Shown: positions 26,990 to 35,972 of the stretch, one piece after another
How the letters are laid out: the number at the start of each line of letters is the position of its first letter
Position numbering within the stretch: position 1 is the first letter of the stretch
Assembly (NCBI GenBank): GCA_018673255.1
Contig: JABHDC010000109.1
Span: 1-62,387, forward strand
Source: Gemmatimonadota bacterium
GTDB taxonomy: Bacteria > Latescibacterota > UBA2968 > UBA8231
Reading direction: 5' to 3'
DNA length: 62,387 nt
Translations under genes and position numbers: made by a program
The notes under the pieces: model-generated
Seen by the model: only the letters and a program-made list of their open reading frames with translations
Told to the model about the DNA's origin: nothing
Databases searched by the model: none

Positions 26990-29068
26990 ATGGCCAACTC
27001 GAAAGACTCAACGCCTGCGGACAAAATCCTGGGCACATCAGAGGCGCGATACCGCACCCTGGTGGAGAACCCGAATCTGGGTGTCTTCCTCCTTGATCGG
27101 CAGGGCCATACCCTGTTCGTCAACGCCAAGATTCAGGAGATGACGGGCTACACGCCGGATGAGTTCGTGCAGAACTCCCGCATGGGGTTTGCCGTTGTCC
27201 ATCCGGATGATCACGCCATTGGTGTACGCGCCTTCCGCAATGCATTGCTTGGGCGGCCTTCTCAGCACAATGAGTTTCGCCTGTTGCATCGAGAAGGTCA
27301 CGTGCGCTGGGCAGCGGCAGCCTGTTTCCCGGTGATCGACGACGACGAACGTGTCGCCGCGGTGCAGGTCGTGGTCCAGGACGTCACCGATCGCCATCTT
27401 GCCGAACAGGAGCTGACACGAGGATCTCAGATTCGCGATGCAGAGACCGCAGTTCGCTTCCGCATCGCCCGCATGGAAGCCAATCATGGCTTGATCGACG
27501 TTGTGAGTGAGATCAGCGGACAGCTCAAGAAATTCGGCGTTGACCACGATACGTGTTCGGTGCAGATCCTCAACGAGGACGCCACAGATTTCATCTGCTG
27601 CAGCCAGTACCACGACCGGGGCAAGCTCGCACAGCAACTCGACAACCTGCGCTCCCTGTCATGGGTCCGGACCTCCGACTTCATAGATCTGCACCCATGG
27701 GTCGAGCAGGTCTGGCGCACCAAGGCGTCTCGCTACGACCCCGATACGAAGCCCATGCGGAAGTTGAAGGGGGGCATGTCGTTGATCGACGTCGCCTTCT
27801 CTCACGGCACGCTGGCGATCAACCGGCGCAGTCCGCATGCCTTCGATGCAGAGGCTATCGCGCTACTGGAGCGGTTTGCAGTCGTCCTGTCTGACGGCTT
27901 TCAGCGATTTCTCGATCTGCTGCGGCGCGCACAGCTCGAAGAGCAGTTGCGGGAATCGCAGAAGATGGAGGCCATTGGCCAGCTGGTGGCGGGTGTCTCC
28001 CACAACTTCAACAACATGTTGACGGTCATCCTCGGCAATCTGGCCATCGCCCAGCAGGAACTGGGCGACTGTGAGTCTCTGGATGCCGCCCTGGAGGCGA
28101 GCAAGCGGGCATCGGAGATCATCGATGAACTCATGCTTTTCGTCCGCCGTGACTCGGCTGAGATGGAATTGATCGATGTGCAGAGCACGGCCGCTCAGGC
28201 CTTCGCCTTCTGCCAGCGAACCTTCGATGATCGTGTCGATCTGCGCCTTTCGACGCATCGCACATTGCCATACATCCTCGGTCACGCAGGGCGACTGCAG
28301 CAGGTCATCATCAACCTCTGCATCAATGCCCGCGACGCGATCGCGGTCGCCGGGGTTTCGGCACCGAGGATCGATGTGGATCTGGATGTGGTGGATATCC
28401 CCCGGCTCCCGGATCGCGTGATGGCAGGCAATTCCTCCAGATATGTACGCCTGCAGATCCGGGATAATGGCGCCGGGATCGACGACGATACCCGGACGCG
28501 GATCTTCGAGCCCTTCTACACGACGAAGGGGGCCGGAGAAGGAACCGGCCTTGGCCTGTCTACGGCGTACGCCATCGTCCACGACCACGCGGGCTGGATC
28601 GATTGCGAGGGACGCCCGGGGCAGGGCGCCCAGTTCAGCGTTCTGTTGCCCGTGGCCGAAGATCCCCCCTCACAACCGGCGCCACCGATAGAGCAGGCCC
28701 CGCGCGACCTGAGAGGCAGGAAGGTGCTGGTCGTCGATGATGACACGACGGTGCGGCGCGTTCTCAAGAACATCCTCGAGCACGTCGGCTGCATCGTGTT
28801 CGAGAGTGGCGACGGACCCACAGCGCTGAAGCTGGTCGCCCAGATGCCACAGCAGATCGATCTCGTTCTCCTCGACGTCTCACTTCCGGGGATGTCCGGA
28901 CAACAGATCCTTGCTGAACTCGTGAACATCGGCGACGATCTGCGTGTCGTCGTTCTCACGGGTCTGAATATCGATCCCAGCCAGATGCCCGGCGCCGCGG
29001 CATTCATGACCAAACCCGTGTTGCCGAGCGAGCTGATAGACACCGTGGGCCGGGCCCTGGCCCCCTGA
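26990..29068 (+). CDS. Hybrid sensor histidine kinase (PAS - GAF-like - HisKA - HATPase - receiver)
   Basis: 692 aa from the ATG at 26990, chosen because it precedes the PAS domain directly (ARYRTLVENPNLGVFLLD, about 19-130). A GAF-like sensor region lies at about 150-310. The phosphoacceptor region has MEAIGQLVAGVSHNFNNML with the histidine in SHNFNN; the ATPase domain has INLCINARDAI, DNGAGID and GEGTGLGLSTAY; the C-terminal receiver has VLVVDDD, the phospho-aspartate in LVLLDVSLPG and a lysine in FMTKPV. No membrane helices, so it senses a cytoplasmic signal. No cognate output gene is adjacent. Confidence 0.9.
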   Translation: MANSKDSTPADKILGTSEARYRTLVENPNLGVFLLDRQGHTLFVNAKIQEMTGYTPDEFVQNSRMGFAVVHPDDHAIGVRAFRNALLGRPSQHNEFRLLHREGHVRWAAAACFPVIDDDERVAAVQVVVQDVTDRHLAEQELTRGSQIRDAETAVRFRIARMEANHGLIDVVSEISGQLKKFGVDHDTCSVQILNEDATDFICCSQYHDRGKLAQQLDNLRSLSWVRTSDFIDLHPWVEQVWRTKASRYDPDTKPMRKLKGGMSLIDVAFSHGTLAINRRSPHAFDAEAIALLERFAVVLSDGFQRFLDLLRRAQLEEQLRESQKMEAIGQLVAGVSHNFNNMLTVILGNLAIAQQELGDCESLDAALEASKRASEIIDELMLFVRRDSAEMELIDVQSTAAQAFAFCQRTFDDRVDLRLSTHRTLPYILGHAGRLQQVIINLCINARDAIAVAGVSAPRIDVDLDVVDIPRLPDRVMAGNSSRYVRLQIRDNGAGIDDDTRTRIFEPFYTTKGAGEGTGLGLSTAYAIVHDHAGWIDCEGRPGQGAQFSVLLPVAEDPPSQPAPPIEQAPRDLRGRKVLVVDDDTTVRRVLKNILEHVGCIVFESGDGPTALKLVAQMPQQIDLVLLDVSLPGMSGQQILAELVNIGDDLRVVVLTGLNIDPSQMPGAAAFMTKPVLPSELIDTVGRALAP

Positions 29069-29092
29069 CATCTTCACCTACTGGAGACCACC

Positions 29093-30007
29093 ATGGCCTT
29101 CCCCATCCTGGACGACACGCTGCGCCTGCAACGCCTGACCCCTCCCACCGGCAGGCTGTCCATGGTCCTGGACACGGATACGTACAACGAGATCGATGAC
29201 CAGTTCGCCGTCGCCCACGCCCTGCTCTCCCCGGAGAAACTCGATGTGGAAGCCATCTATGCGGCGCCATTCCACAACCAGCGATCGTCGGGGCCCGAAG
29301 ACGGGATGGAACGCAGCTACGATGAGATCCTTCGCATCCTGGAGAGGCTCGGTCGTCCGGGTGACAACTTTGCCTACAAAGGATCCCGAGGTTACCTGGC
29401 CTCGACCGACGAACCACAGCCAAGCGATGCCGCTGAAGATCTGGTACGGCGCGCGTGGCAGGATCGTGTGGGCCCCCTGTATGTAACTGCGATCGGCGCC
29501 ATCACCAATGTCGCTTCCGCCCTGCTGATCGATCCGCGGATCGTGGAACGCATCGTCGTCGTGTGGCTCGGCGGACACCCCCACGCCTGGCATACCACCC
29601 AGGAGTTCAACCTGCAGCAGGATGTCGCCGCGGCACAGGTCATCCTCGACAGCGGTGTGCCCTTTGTGCAGATCCCGTGCCGGAATGTGGCTGAACACCT
29701 GACCACGACGAAGGCCGAACTCGAGGCCCACGTGGCGGGACACAATCCCCTGTGTGATTTCCTCTTTGAGACCTTCTGCGGCTACTCGAAGGATCACTTC
29801 GCCTGGGCCAAGGAGATCTGGGATGTCTCGGTCGTGGCGTGGCTGCTGGACGCAAGCTGGGTGCCTTCCGTGCTGACTTCCACACCGATCCTGACACCCA
29901 ACAAGACGTGGTCTCTGGACCGCTCGCGGCATCTGATGCGTGAGGCGACACAGTGTCGGCGCAATCCGATCTTCGCCGACCTGTTCCGCAAACTGGCTGC
30001 AGCCTGA
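29093..30007 (+). CDS. Nucleoside hydrolase (inosine/uridine-preferring family)
   Basis: 304 aa. The N-terminal SMVLDTDTYNEIDDQFAVAHAL contains the calcium-binding DxDxxxDD signature of nucleoside hydrolases; VTAIGAITNVASALL and the terminal DASWVPS region fit the rest of the fold. These enzymes cleave the N-glycosidic bond of nucleosides for base and ribose salvage. A clear GGAGA-type site lies before the ATG. It stands 24 bp after the histidine kinase and may share its transcript. Confidence 0.88.
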   Translation: MAFPILDDTLRLQRLTPPTGRLSMVLDTDTYNEIDDQFAVAHALLSPEKLDVEAIYAAPFHNQRSSGPEDGMERSYDEILRILERLGRPGDNFAYKGSRGYLASTDEPQPSDAAEDLVRRAWQDRVGPLYVTAIGAITNVASALLIDPRIVERIVVVWLGGHPHAWHTTQEFNLQQDVAAAQVILDSGVPFVQIPCRNVAEHLTTTKAELEAHVAGHNPLCDFLFETFCGYSKDHFAWAKEIWDVSVVAWLLDASWVPSVLTSTPILTPNKTWSLDRSRHLMREATQCRRNPIFADLFRKLAAA

Positions 30008-30043
30008 CAGGCGTCAAGCCGGGACGTCAGAATCCCAGATCTC

Positions 30044-32269
30044 TCAGAAGCCCAGCGCGAGGGCGACCCGCAGATTGCGCCCGGGGCTGGGGAAGTTCTC
30101 GACACTGAGATGCTCGTGGTATCTCCGATCGAGTGCATTCTCCAGAGCCCACTCGAGACGGTGCTGCTGCCCCAGTCGATACTCAGCCCGCAGATCCAAC
30201 GTCACGTAACCCGGTGTCTCGTCTTCCAGACTGGTCCGGTCGGCGATTCGCATCTGTCGCGCCACGATCCGTGAGCTCACATCAATCAGGAGCCGGTCTC
30301 GCTCCATGAGCAGACCCAGACGACCTTCGAGGGGTGGGACAAATGGCAGCGGCTCGTGGAAGCTGTCATTGTGCCCTCTCGTATAATTCGCATTGCCCTT
30401 GAGAATCATCGACGTCGTCAAAGGCAACTCGAGTAGCACCTCGGCGCCCATCAGGGATGCCCGGGGGATGTTCTCATAGGTCTTGAAGATCGACTCCTGT
30501 ACCACACCGGCGATGTAGTCGGTCAGTCGGCTGTAGTGCAGGCGCAATTGGAATCGGCGCCGCCGGACCTCATGGGTCAGCCCGATCTCGATCTGTCGAC
30601 CGCGCTCGGGCTTCAGCTTCGGTTGACCGGTGTAGAAGTAGCCGTCGGCCGGGTTGTAGAGGTAGAATCCGTAACTCTCCAGCTGGGTTGGTACACGTCC
30701 ATGATCGGACAGCCCCAGCGAGAATTCGGTGTTGTCCTGCCACTGATAGGCGAGGGTCGTACTCACATTCGGAATCGCGAATCGGTGGTCCAGTTCATCA
30801 TCCCCCCACGTGGCCGCCATCTGGCGGCGCCCCATCGGGTCGGTGAGATCCTGGTCTATTCCATCGAAACGTAGATTCGCACGGATCTGCCACCGCTCTC
30901 CCGCCGAGCGCTGATAGTCGGCAGTCAGTGCCCCGTGGCGTCGCTCGACCTGGCCAAGATTGAGCAGATACATCGTCGCCACATCCGGATTGATGCTGAT
31001 CATCTCCATATCGGCAAAGGCGTGCACCTCGTATGCGTCGAGGACGAGTTTCAGGGTCTGCCGGTGCGCGCCCAACTGCAGGGTCTGCAGCACGCCCCAC
31101 GCACGCGTCCGACCGAACATCGGCATGTACATGTCACGCATGACCTCACGAGTCGTCACATCCCGGTCATCATCATCCATCCAGTGGTCGACTGCGCTCA
31201 CATAGACTTTGGTCTGTAGTGAACGGAGACGGCCTCCTGTTGGCGTCCACGTATGCACGGCGTGATAGAGTCGCGAACTGGCCCGCCGCGCATCCATCAG
31301 CAACGCGGGATAACCGATGTCCCAGGCTTCGTCGGCAAGCATGCCGACCTCGATCCTGTGCCGATCCGACCGACGCACCAGGTCGAGTTTGTAGTTGTAT
31401 TTGCTGTATTGCGTATTGTCGATCTGGTCGCCACCGCCGGCACGCATCTGCCCTGACGTGCGAAATGAGAACGACCCGCGAGCCGCCAGATCGCCTTTGG
31501 CGACATTCACAACACTGCGGCTGAATCGGTGACCGGATGCCGACTCGACACCGGTCTGCGTACTGCCCGACAACAAAGCATCAAAGTGCGGCTTCTGCGT
31601 GATCAGATTCACGACCCCACCAGCCATGGCCCCCTGCGTCAGGTCGAATCCGCCTCTCGTAATCTCGAGTCGATCCAGATTCTCCGTCTCCACATACGAA
31701 GTCACTGGATCCATCCGATCCACGCAGGCGTGGAAAATCTTCATCCCTTCGATGACGACGCCGACCTGCGATGGCTGGGTACCACGAATCGCAGGATCGA
31801 AGCCGAAGTTGGCCCGACGCACGAGGCCCACACCATCGATGCGATCCAGGGCGGCAGCCGTCGTCGTCGGCCGGGTGGCACGGGCCACGGCCGGCGTGGC
31901 CCGCTTCCCATAGATCACGATTTCATCCGACAGTTCGATGACGCGACGCACGAGGTGAATCTGCAACGAATCCTGACCGGCACGGTGCTGCACCTGCTGC
32001 GTCTGGGCGTGATATCCCACAGCCCAGACGGAGAGCGTCACTTGCCCGTCAGGCAGCAACACCTGGAACCGGCCGTGTGAATCGGTGACCACCGTGGCCG
32101 TGTCATCCATGACGATCTGGACATCGGCGATCGATTCGCCGGTCTGTCCATCGATGACACGCCCCGTGATCGGGACCGATGCATAACCGGTGGCATGGGT
32201 AGCAACCACCACCAGCACCGTGGCCGACAGCCGCAACAATCGACGACCCACCATTCTCATCCGCTCCAT
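30044..32269 (-). CDS. TonB-dependent outer-membrane receptor, copper OprC/NosA type
   Basis: 741 aa. A signal peptide (LSATVLVVVATHATGYA) is followed by a carboxypeptidase-regulatory-like domain (about 32-108), a plug (about 110-225) and a 22-strand-type barrel ending in aromatic residues. In the plug, HACVDRMDPVTSY gives a C-x3-M pair at 182/186; in the barrel, VDHWMDD gives an H-x-M pair at 362/364. OprC of Pseudomonas and NosA bind copper with just such CxxxM and HxM pairs, as I recall with the same 180-residue separation. It is last in the leftward operon with nosL, Y, F, D and R, so it probably imports copper for N2O reductase or another cuproprotein. Start could also be one of two nearby ATGs. 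Confidence 0.85.
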   Translation of the reverse strand: MERMRMVGRRLLRLSATVLVVVATHATGYASVPITGRVIDGQTGESIADVQIVMDDTATVVTDSHGRFQVLLPDGQVTLSVWAVGYHAQTQQVQHRAGQDSLQIHLVRRVIELSDEIVIYGKRATPAVARATRPTTTAAALDRIDGVGLVRRANFGFDPAIRGTQPSQVGVVIEGMKIFHACVDRMDPVTSYVETENLDRLEITRGGFDLTQGAMAGGVVNLITQKPHFDALLSGSTQTGVESASGHRFSRSVVNVAKGDLAARGSFSFRTSGQMRAGGGDQIDNTQYSKYNYKLDLVRRSDRHRIEVGMLADEAWDIGYPALLMDARRASSRLYHAVHTWTPTGGRLRSLQTKVYVSAVDHWMDDDDRDVTTREVMRDMYMPMFGRTRAWGVLQTLQLGAHRQTLKLVLDAYEVHAFADMEMISINPDVATMYLLNLGQVERRHGALTADYQRSAGERWQIRANLRFDGIDQDLTDPMGRRQMAATWGDDELDHRFAIPNVSTTLAYQWQDNTEFSLGLSDHGRVPTQLESYGFYLYNPADGYFYTGQPKLKPERGRQIEIGLTHEVRRRRFQLRLHYSRLTDYIAGVVQESIFKTYENIPRASLMGAEVLLELPLTTSMILKGNANYTRGHNDSFHEPLPFVPPLEGRLGLLMERDRLLIDVSSRIVARQMRIADRTSLEDETPGYVTLDLRAEYRLGQQHRLEWALENALDRRYHEHLSVENFPSPGRNLRVALALGF

Positions 32270-32310
32270 TGGACGGGCGAAGCGCCCTCAAGCACCCCGC
32301 CCGGTTCCAT

Positions 32311-33135
32311 TTATTCGACGAGAACGTCGAAGTAGGTGGTTGCCACTGTTGCATCACCACGGGTCAGCGTCAGGTCGATACGCCATTCGCCGGTCATGGT
32401 GAAATTGACTTCGCCCTCATAGTGCCCATCGCCCTCATGCAAGGGATCTTCATTTCCCGGTGAGCCGTGTCCCATGGAGGGCATAGTGGGTTCCATACCG
32501 ATCTGCAGGTCCGTCACCGCCGGGAAGGACATCATCGTCTCTTTGGTGAAAATCGCCAGTTCCATGTCGAGGCGTCCCACCGTCATCTCGTAGGGTTCGA
32601 CGAGGGCAATGAAGTATGGACTCCCATCATCCCCTGTCAGTCGCAGGAGGCGATCACCCGCCTCAACTTCCAGATCGAAGGTGACAGATCCCTGTTTGCC
32701 GTCCGCTTCCGAGAACATCACCTGCAGCTCCCAGCTGCCGGGCATGGTGAGGACGACGGGATTCTCAAAGCAGCCATCCTCGTCGGCTTCCATCGTCTCG
32801 GGTGGTTCAGTCGGGGCACTGTGACTCATCATACCGTCATCCATCTGCATGTGCATCATCGGCATGAGCTTCACCTGCGCATACTCAATCGCCACACCAG
32901 TGCTGGCGTCGGTCAATTCGACTTCGAAGGGGGTATACCCCGAGGTCAGCATTTCGGGTCCGTGCAACGTCACACGCACGCCGGCTGCATCGAGGGAACC
33001 GAGTGCAACCAGCTCGATCCCTTCGCCGTCCAGATCTTGTGATGATGCCGGATTGTCATCGTCTGAGCAGCCGCTGATCATCACAGTCAGCAACCCGGCG
33101 ATGACGGCATCGCGAACCATCCATCTTTGAAACAT
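32311..33135 (-). CDS. Met/His-rich lipoprotein with two YtkA/FixH-like domains
   Basis: 274 aa from the ATG at 33135, which has GGGAG upstream. The signal ends in VMISGC, a lipobox. Two immunoglobulin-like domains of YtkA/FixH type follow (about 35-150 and 160-274), each ending in a strand such as MPGSWELQVMF and MTGEWRIDLTL. Both carry metal-prone loops: VKLMPMMHMQMDDGMM in the first, MEPTMPSMGHGSPG in the second. This composition suggests periplasmic copper(I) binding. It sits between the Cys-rich/NosL genes and the copper-type TonB receptor (41 bp gap). Confidence 0.8.
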   Translation of the reverse strand: MFQRWMVRDAVIAGLLTVMISGCSDDDNPASSQDLDGEGIELVALGSLDAAGVRVTLHGPEMLTSGYTPFEVELTDASTGVAIEYAQVKLMPMMHMQMDDGMMSHSAPTEPPETMEADEDGCFENPVVLTMPGSWELQVMFSEADGKQGSVTFDLEVEAGDRLLRLTGDDGSPYFIALVEPYEMTVGRLDMELAIFTKETMMSFPAVTDLQIGMEPTMPSMGHGSPGNEDPLHEGDGHYEGEVNFTMTGEWRIDLTLTRGDATVATTYFDVLVE

Positions 33136-33302
33136 GTAGATCTCCCGATCGTCTTGTGGATACATCAGGTCACTCGGGAGTACGGCCGCGCACGCACACT
33201 CAGCCGGCACGTGATCCATCAGGCGGATCACGAGTGGCGAGGGCGGACGGGTATCCCCCGCAGCAACGATTCGTCAGGAAAATGGCCGGCCAGGAGCCGA
33301 CC

Positions 33303-33695
33303 TCAGACGATGGGAATCTTGTCGGGAGGTCCCAGGCGCAGAGAGTGCGCACAGGAGGAGAAGGCATGAATAGGGACCTGTTGAGAGGACGGCAATCTCA
33401 GGCCCTCAGGAAGGGGCAGCATGTGGTCAACAGCGGTGGCAACCGCCGGCAGCACAGCCGCTGCGCCCATCCCACCGCATGGCGCCGGTCGAATGACGGG
33501 GCCACCGAGGACGATCACGTCGCAGGAGGTAACACCTGCCGCGGCCAGACAGCAACACGGCCCTCCTTTGCTGCAGACATCACAGCAGACATCGGCCTCA
33601 GCATCGTGAGATGTCGGTGCCAGTGCCCAGGAGGACGCCCCCATCTGCATCAGATACAGCAACAGAATCAGCAGAGCAGCCCAGCGGCGATTCAT
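33303..33695 (-). CDS. Small secreted Cys-rich protein in nos operon
   Basis: 130 aa. An N-terminal hydrophobic signal (RWAALLILLLYLMQMGASS) precedes a cysteine cluster, CCDVCSKGGPCCC, then single cysteines at TSCDV, PAPCGG and SSCAH. The start overlaps the nosL stop by four bases (33692-33695), so it is translated with NosL. I do not know a named family; clustered cysteines next to copper chaperone genes suggest metal binding in the periplasm. The C-terminal half (about 65-130) has no recognisable motif. Confidence 0.7.
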   Translation of the reverse strand: MNRRWAALLILLLYLMQMGASSWALAPTSHDAEADVCCDVCSKGGPCCCLAAAGVTSCDVIVLGGPVIRPAPCGGMGAAAVLPAVATAVDHMLPLPEGLRLPSSQQVPIHAFSSCAHSLRLGPPDKIPIV

Positions 33696-34201
33696 TCCAG
33701 GTGTTCCATTCCCTGGCGCTGCATTTCTGCCAGCAGGGATCTGTCCACATCAGCAAAGTGTAGAATCCGCCCACCGTGTTCGGCGACGAAGCGCTCGGCG
33801 GCGTCCCTCTCGGCAAAGGGCGCCAGAGTGGGCCCCATGGCGCCCATTTGCCGGGATCCCACCACAAGCAACACCGAATCAGCCGTGGCCCAGCCATCGG
33901 CGTGGGCATCCCAGGGATGCTCATCGAGGGTCTGGAACCACACACCGGTCACGCGCCGCCGGCGCACCGGGTCGAGAAGCTCATTGAAGATCTCTCTCGT
34001 GTCGCAGAAATACCCCCGCGTGCCATCGGCCCGCAGCACCTGAGACTTAGGGCCGTCGTGCACGGCCAGCAGCATGCCATCCAGCGCACACGACGCATCA
34101 GGCGTAATGTCGGCCACCGTGGGTGTGATCTGCTCCGGCTCGCCACAGCCCATCACCAGGAGCAGACTCCATCCGGGTATCGCGCGGCGCCAATAGGTCA
34201 T
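33692..34201 (-). CDS. nosL: NosL-like copper chaperone lipoprotein
   Basis: 169 aa from the ATG at 34201, chosen because it overlaps the nosY stop by ATGA and starts a lipoprotein signal (WSLLLVMGC). The chaperone motif reads ASCALDGMLLAVHD: the second cysteine of the usual C-x2-CGM is replaced. The YFCDTREIFNEL and terminal GPTLAPFAERDAAERFVAEH segments are typical of NosL, which binds Cu(I) and hands it to NosDFY during N2O reductase assembly. It lies fifth in the nosR-D-F-Y-L series. Confidence 0.85.
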   Translation of the reverse strand: MTYWRRAIPGWSLLLVMGCGEPEQITPTVADITPDASCALDGMLLAVHDGPKSQVLRADGTRGYFCDTREIFNELLDPVRRRRVTGVWFQTLDEHPWDAHADGWATADSVLLVVGSRQMGAMGPTLAPFAERDAAERFVAEHGGRILHFADVDRSLLAEMQRQGMEHLE

Positions 34202-35037
34202 TCCGGTGATCCGTCCTGCCAGGGAATGGGCCGGTAGACCCGTGCCAGCCGATAACCGGTCGCCAGCAGAGGTCCGATGATCCACAGGGTCATGACGAGG
34301 ATAGCCGCGGCCCAACCGGTATCACGGGCATACAGCAGCGCCTCGACCTGCTCCGGGAAGAAGTGCAGGTAGCTCAGAAGCCGGTAGCTGCCCAGCGGAT
34401 TTCCGATGATGAGACCATTCACCAGCCAGTCGGGAACATCGCCCTGCGTTGCGGCGAGTAGACTCACGACGATGAAGTCGATGAGGATGGCCAGCAACAG
34501 CCAGCTGCCGATACACAACGACACCACGGTGCCGCGATTCAGACTCCAGCTGGAGACGAAGAGCCCGATGGAGACGACAGCACTGCACAGCATTCCGCAG
34601 TGGAGCAGCAGCACGAGAAACGACGCGACCGTACCCCCAACGGAAAGGAAGGCGATCCCCTGCAAGGCCAGGCTCGGGACGAGTGCGATGAACAGGCTGA
34701 TGGACAGGCCGATCCACTTGCCGGCCAGAAAACTCAGCCGTCCCACACCCAGTGCCAGATGCAGGTCGAACATGCCACTGTCCCGTTCACCGAGAATGGC
34801 ATCGTAGGCCAGCAGCAGTCCCAACAGCGGTACGATGTAGAGCTGCAGATGGATCAGCGATACGAGCACCGTCTCGTGCCCCAGCTGACCGGAAGCGAAG
34901 GAGAAGCCGTAGGTGCCTACCGTCCATGACAGCAGCGCACACAGACCACCCATGATGACGATCCACCAACTCTTCAGATTGGCCACCAGTTCCTTGGAGG
35001 CCAGATGGAGGATGGCAATGAGCGGATGGGCGATCAT
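34198..35037 (-). CDS. nosY: ABC transporter permease NosY
   Basis: 279 aa with six predicted membrane helices (first around WWIVIMGGLCALLSWTVGTYG, last near the C-terminus). The helix 2-3 region DAILGERDSGMFDLHLALGVGR is the usual ABC-2/NosY loop (E-R-x-x-G). NosY pairs with NosF as the membrane half of the transporter that works with NosD in building the CuZ centre. Starts with four-base overlap with nosF and ends with four-base overlap with nosL. Confidence 0.88.
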   Translation of the reverse strand: MIAHPLIAILHLASKELVANLKSWWIVIMGGLCALLSWTVGTYGFSFASGQLGHETVLVSLIHLQLYIVPLLGLLLAYDAILGERDSGMFDLHLALGVGRLSFLAGKWIGLSISLFIALVPSLALQGIAFLSVGGTVASFLVLLLHCGMLCSAVVSIGLFVSSWSLNRGTVVSLCIGSWLLLAILIDFIVVSLLAATQGDVPDWLVNGLIIGNPLGSYRLLSYLHFFPEQVEALLYARDTGWAAAILVMTLWIIGPLLATGYRLARVYRPIPWQDGSPE

Positions 35038-35972
35038 GGACCCACCTCCGCCTCAATCGTCTTCGCCTGACCATTCGTGCCTGGCCGTTCGGCTGCCCGG
35101 TCGGCGCCGAGCGTATGTAGATACAGGTCGTCGAGATTCGGATGCCGCACATGTACATCGACGGGGCCGACGATCGTCGTGTCGAGGGAGGCCAGCAGAT
35201 TACTGACTTCTACACGATCCAGTACGACCTCGACGCCACCCTCACACGCCGACACATCCCACCCGCTGCTCTCGAGCATATCGTAGAGCAGATCAGGTCG
35301 TTTCGTCTCACGCAGCTGCACACGACTGCGCAGGCCCGCTTGTTCAGACAGGTGCGCACAGGAACCACTGGCGGCGATGCGCCCATCCCGCAAGAAGGCG
35401 ACGTGGGTCGTGCGCCCTTCGATCTCAGCCAGCAGGTGGGACGACAAGACAATGGCTACACCCTCGGCGGCCCGTTCCTGCAGGATGCCGTAGAAGTCGA
35501 GGATCCCAGGTGGATCCAGACCATTGGTCGGCTCATCGAGAACGATCAGATCCGGCGAACCCAGGATCGCCTGGGCCAGGCCCAGCTTCTGCCGCATTCC
35601 CTTGGAATAGGCAGCCACCTTCTTGTCGCGGTGTGGTGTGAGTCCCACACGCTCCAGGATCTCGTCCTGTTCTGACGCAGAGGCACCGGTGAAGCGGGCA
35701 AAGTATCGCAAGACCTGCGAACCGGTGAGATAGGGATACCACTGGCTGCTCTCGGGCATGTAGCCCACGCGGGGCCGGGATCCGGCCGCCACCAGCGTGC
35801 CACTTCGTGGGCGCAGGACACCGGCAAGAATCTTCAGCAACGTACTCTTGCCGGAGCCATTCTCGCCGACCAGCCCCAGGATCGTACCGCGCTCGATCGC
35901 CAGATCCACGCCGCACAGGACCTGCTCGCGGCCGTAACCCATGTGGATCTGCTGCAGCCGACACAGTGTCAT
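35034..35972 (-). CDS. nosF: ABC transporter ATP-binding protein NosF
   Basis: 312 aa. Walker A GENGSGKST, Q-loop near MPESSQW, signature YSKGMRQKL, Walker B LIVLDEPTNGLD and H-loop SSHLLAE are all intact. The C-terminal 90 residues, after the nucleotide-binding domain, are typical of NosF. It drives NosY/NosD, mechanically remodelling NosD and loading copper onto apo-N2O reductase in the periplasm. Four-base overlaps with both neighbours indicate strict co-translation. Confidence 0.9.
   Translation of the reverse strand: MTLCRLQQIHMGYGREQVLCGVDLAIERGTILGLVGENGSGKSTLLKILAGVLRPRSGTLVAAGSRPRVGYMPESSQWYPYLTGSQVLRYFARFTGASASEQDEILERVGLTPHRDKKVAAYSKGMRQKLGLAQAILGSPDLIVLDEPTNGLDPPGILDFYGILQERAAEGVAIVLSSHLLAEIEGRTTHVAFLRDGRIAASGSCAHLSEQAGLRSRVQLRETKRPDLLYDMLESSGWDVSACEGGVEVVLDRVEVSNLLASLDTTIVGPVDVHVRHPNLDDLYLHTLGADRAAERPGTNGQAKTIEAEVGP

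Noticed and set aside
33156..34043. Rightward open frame antisense to the Cys-rich and nosL genes
   Set aside because: Both leftward genes have signal sequences and coupled overlaps; the rightward reading is low-complexity.
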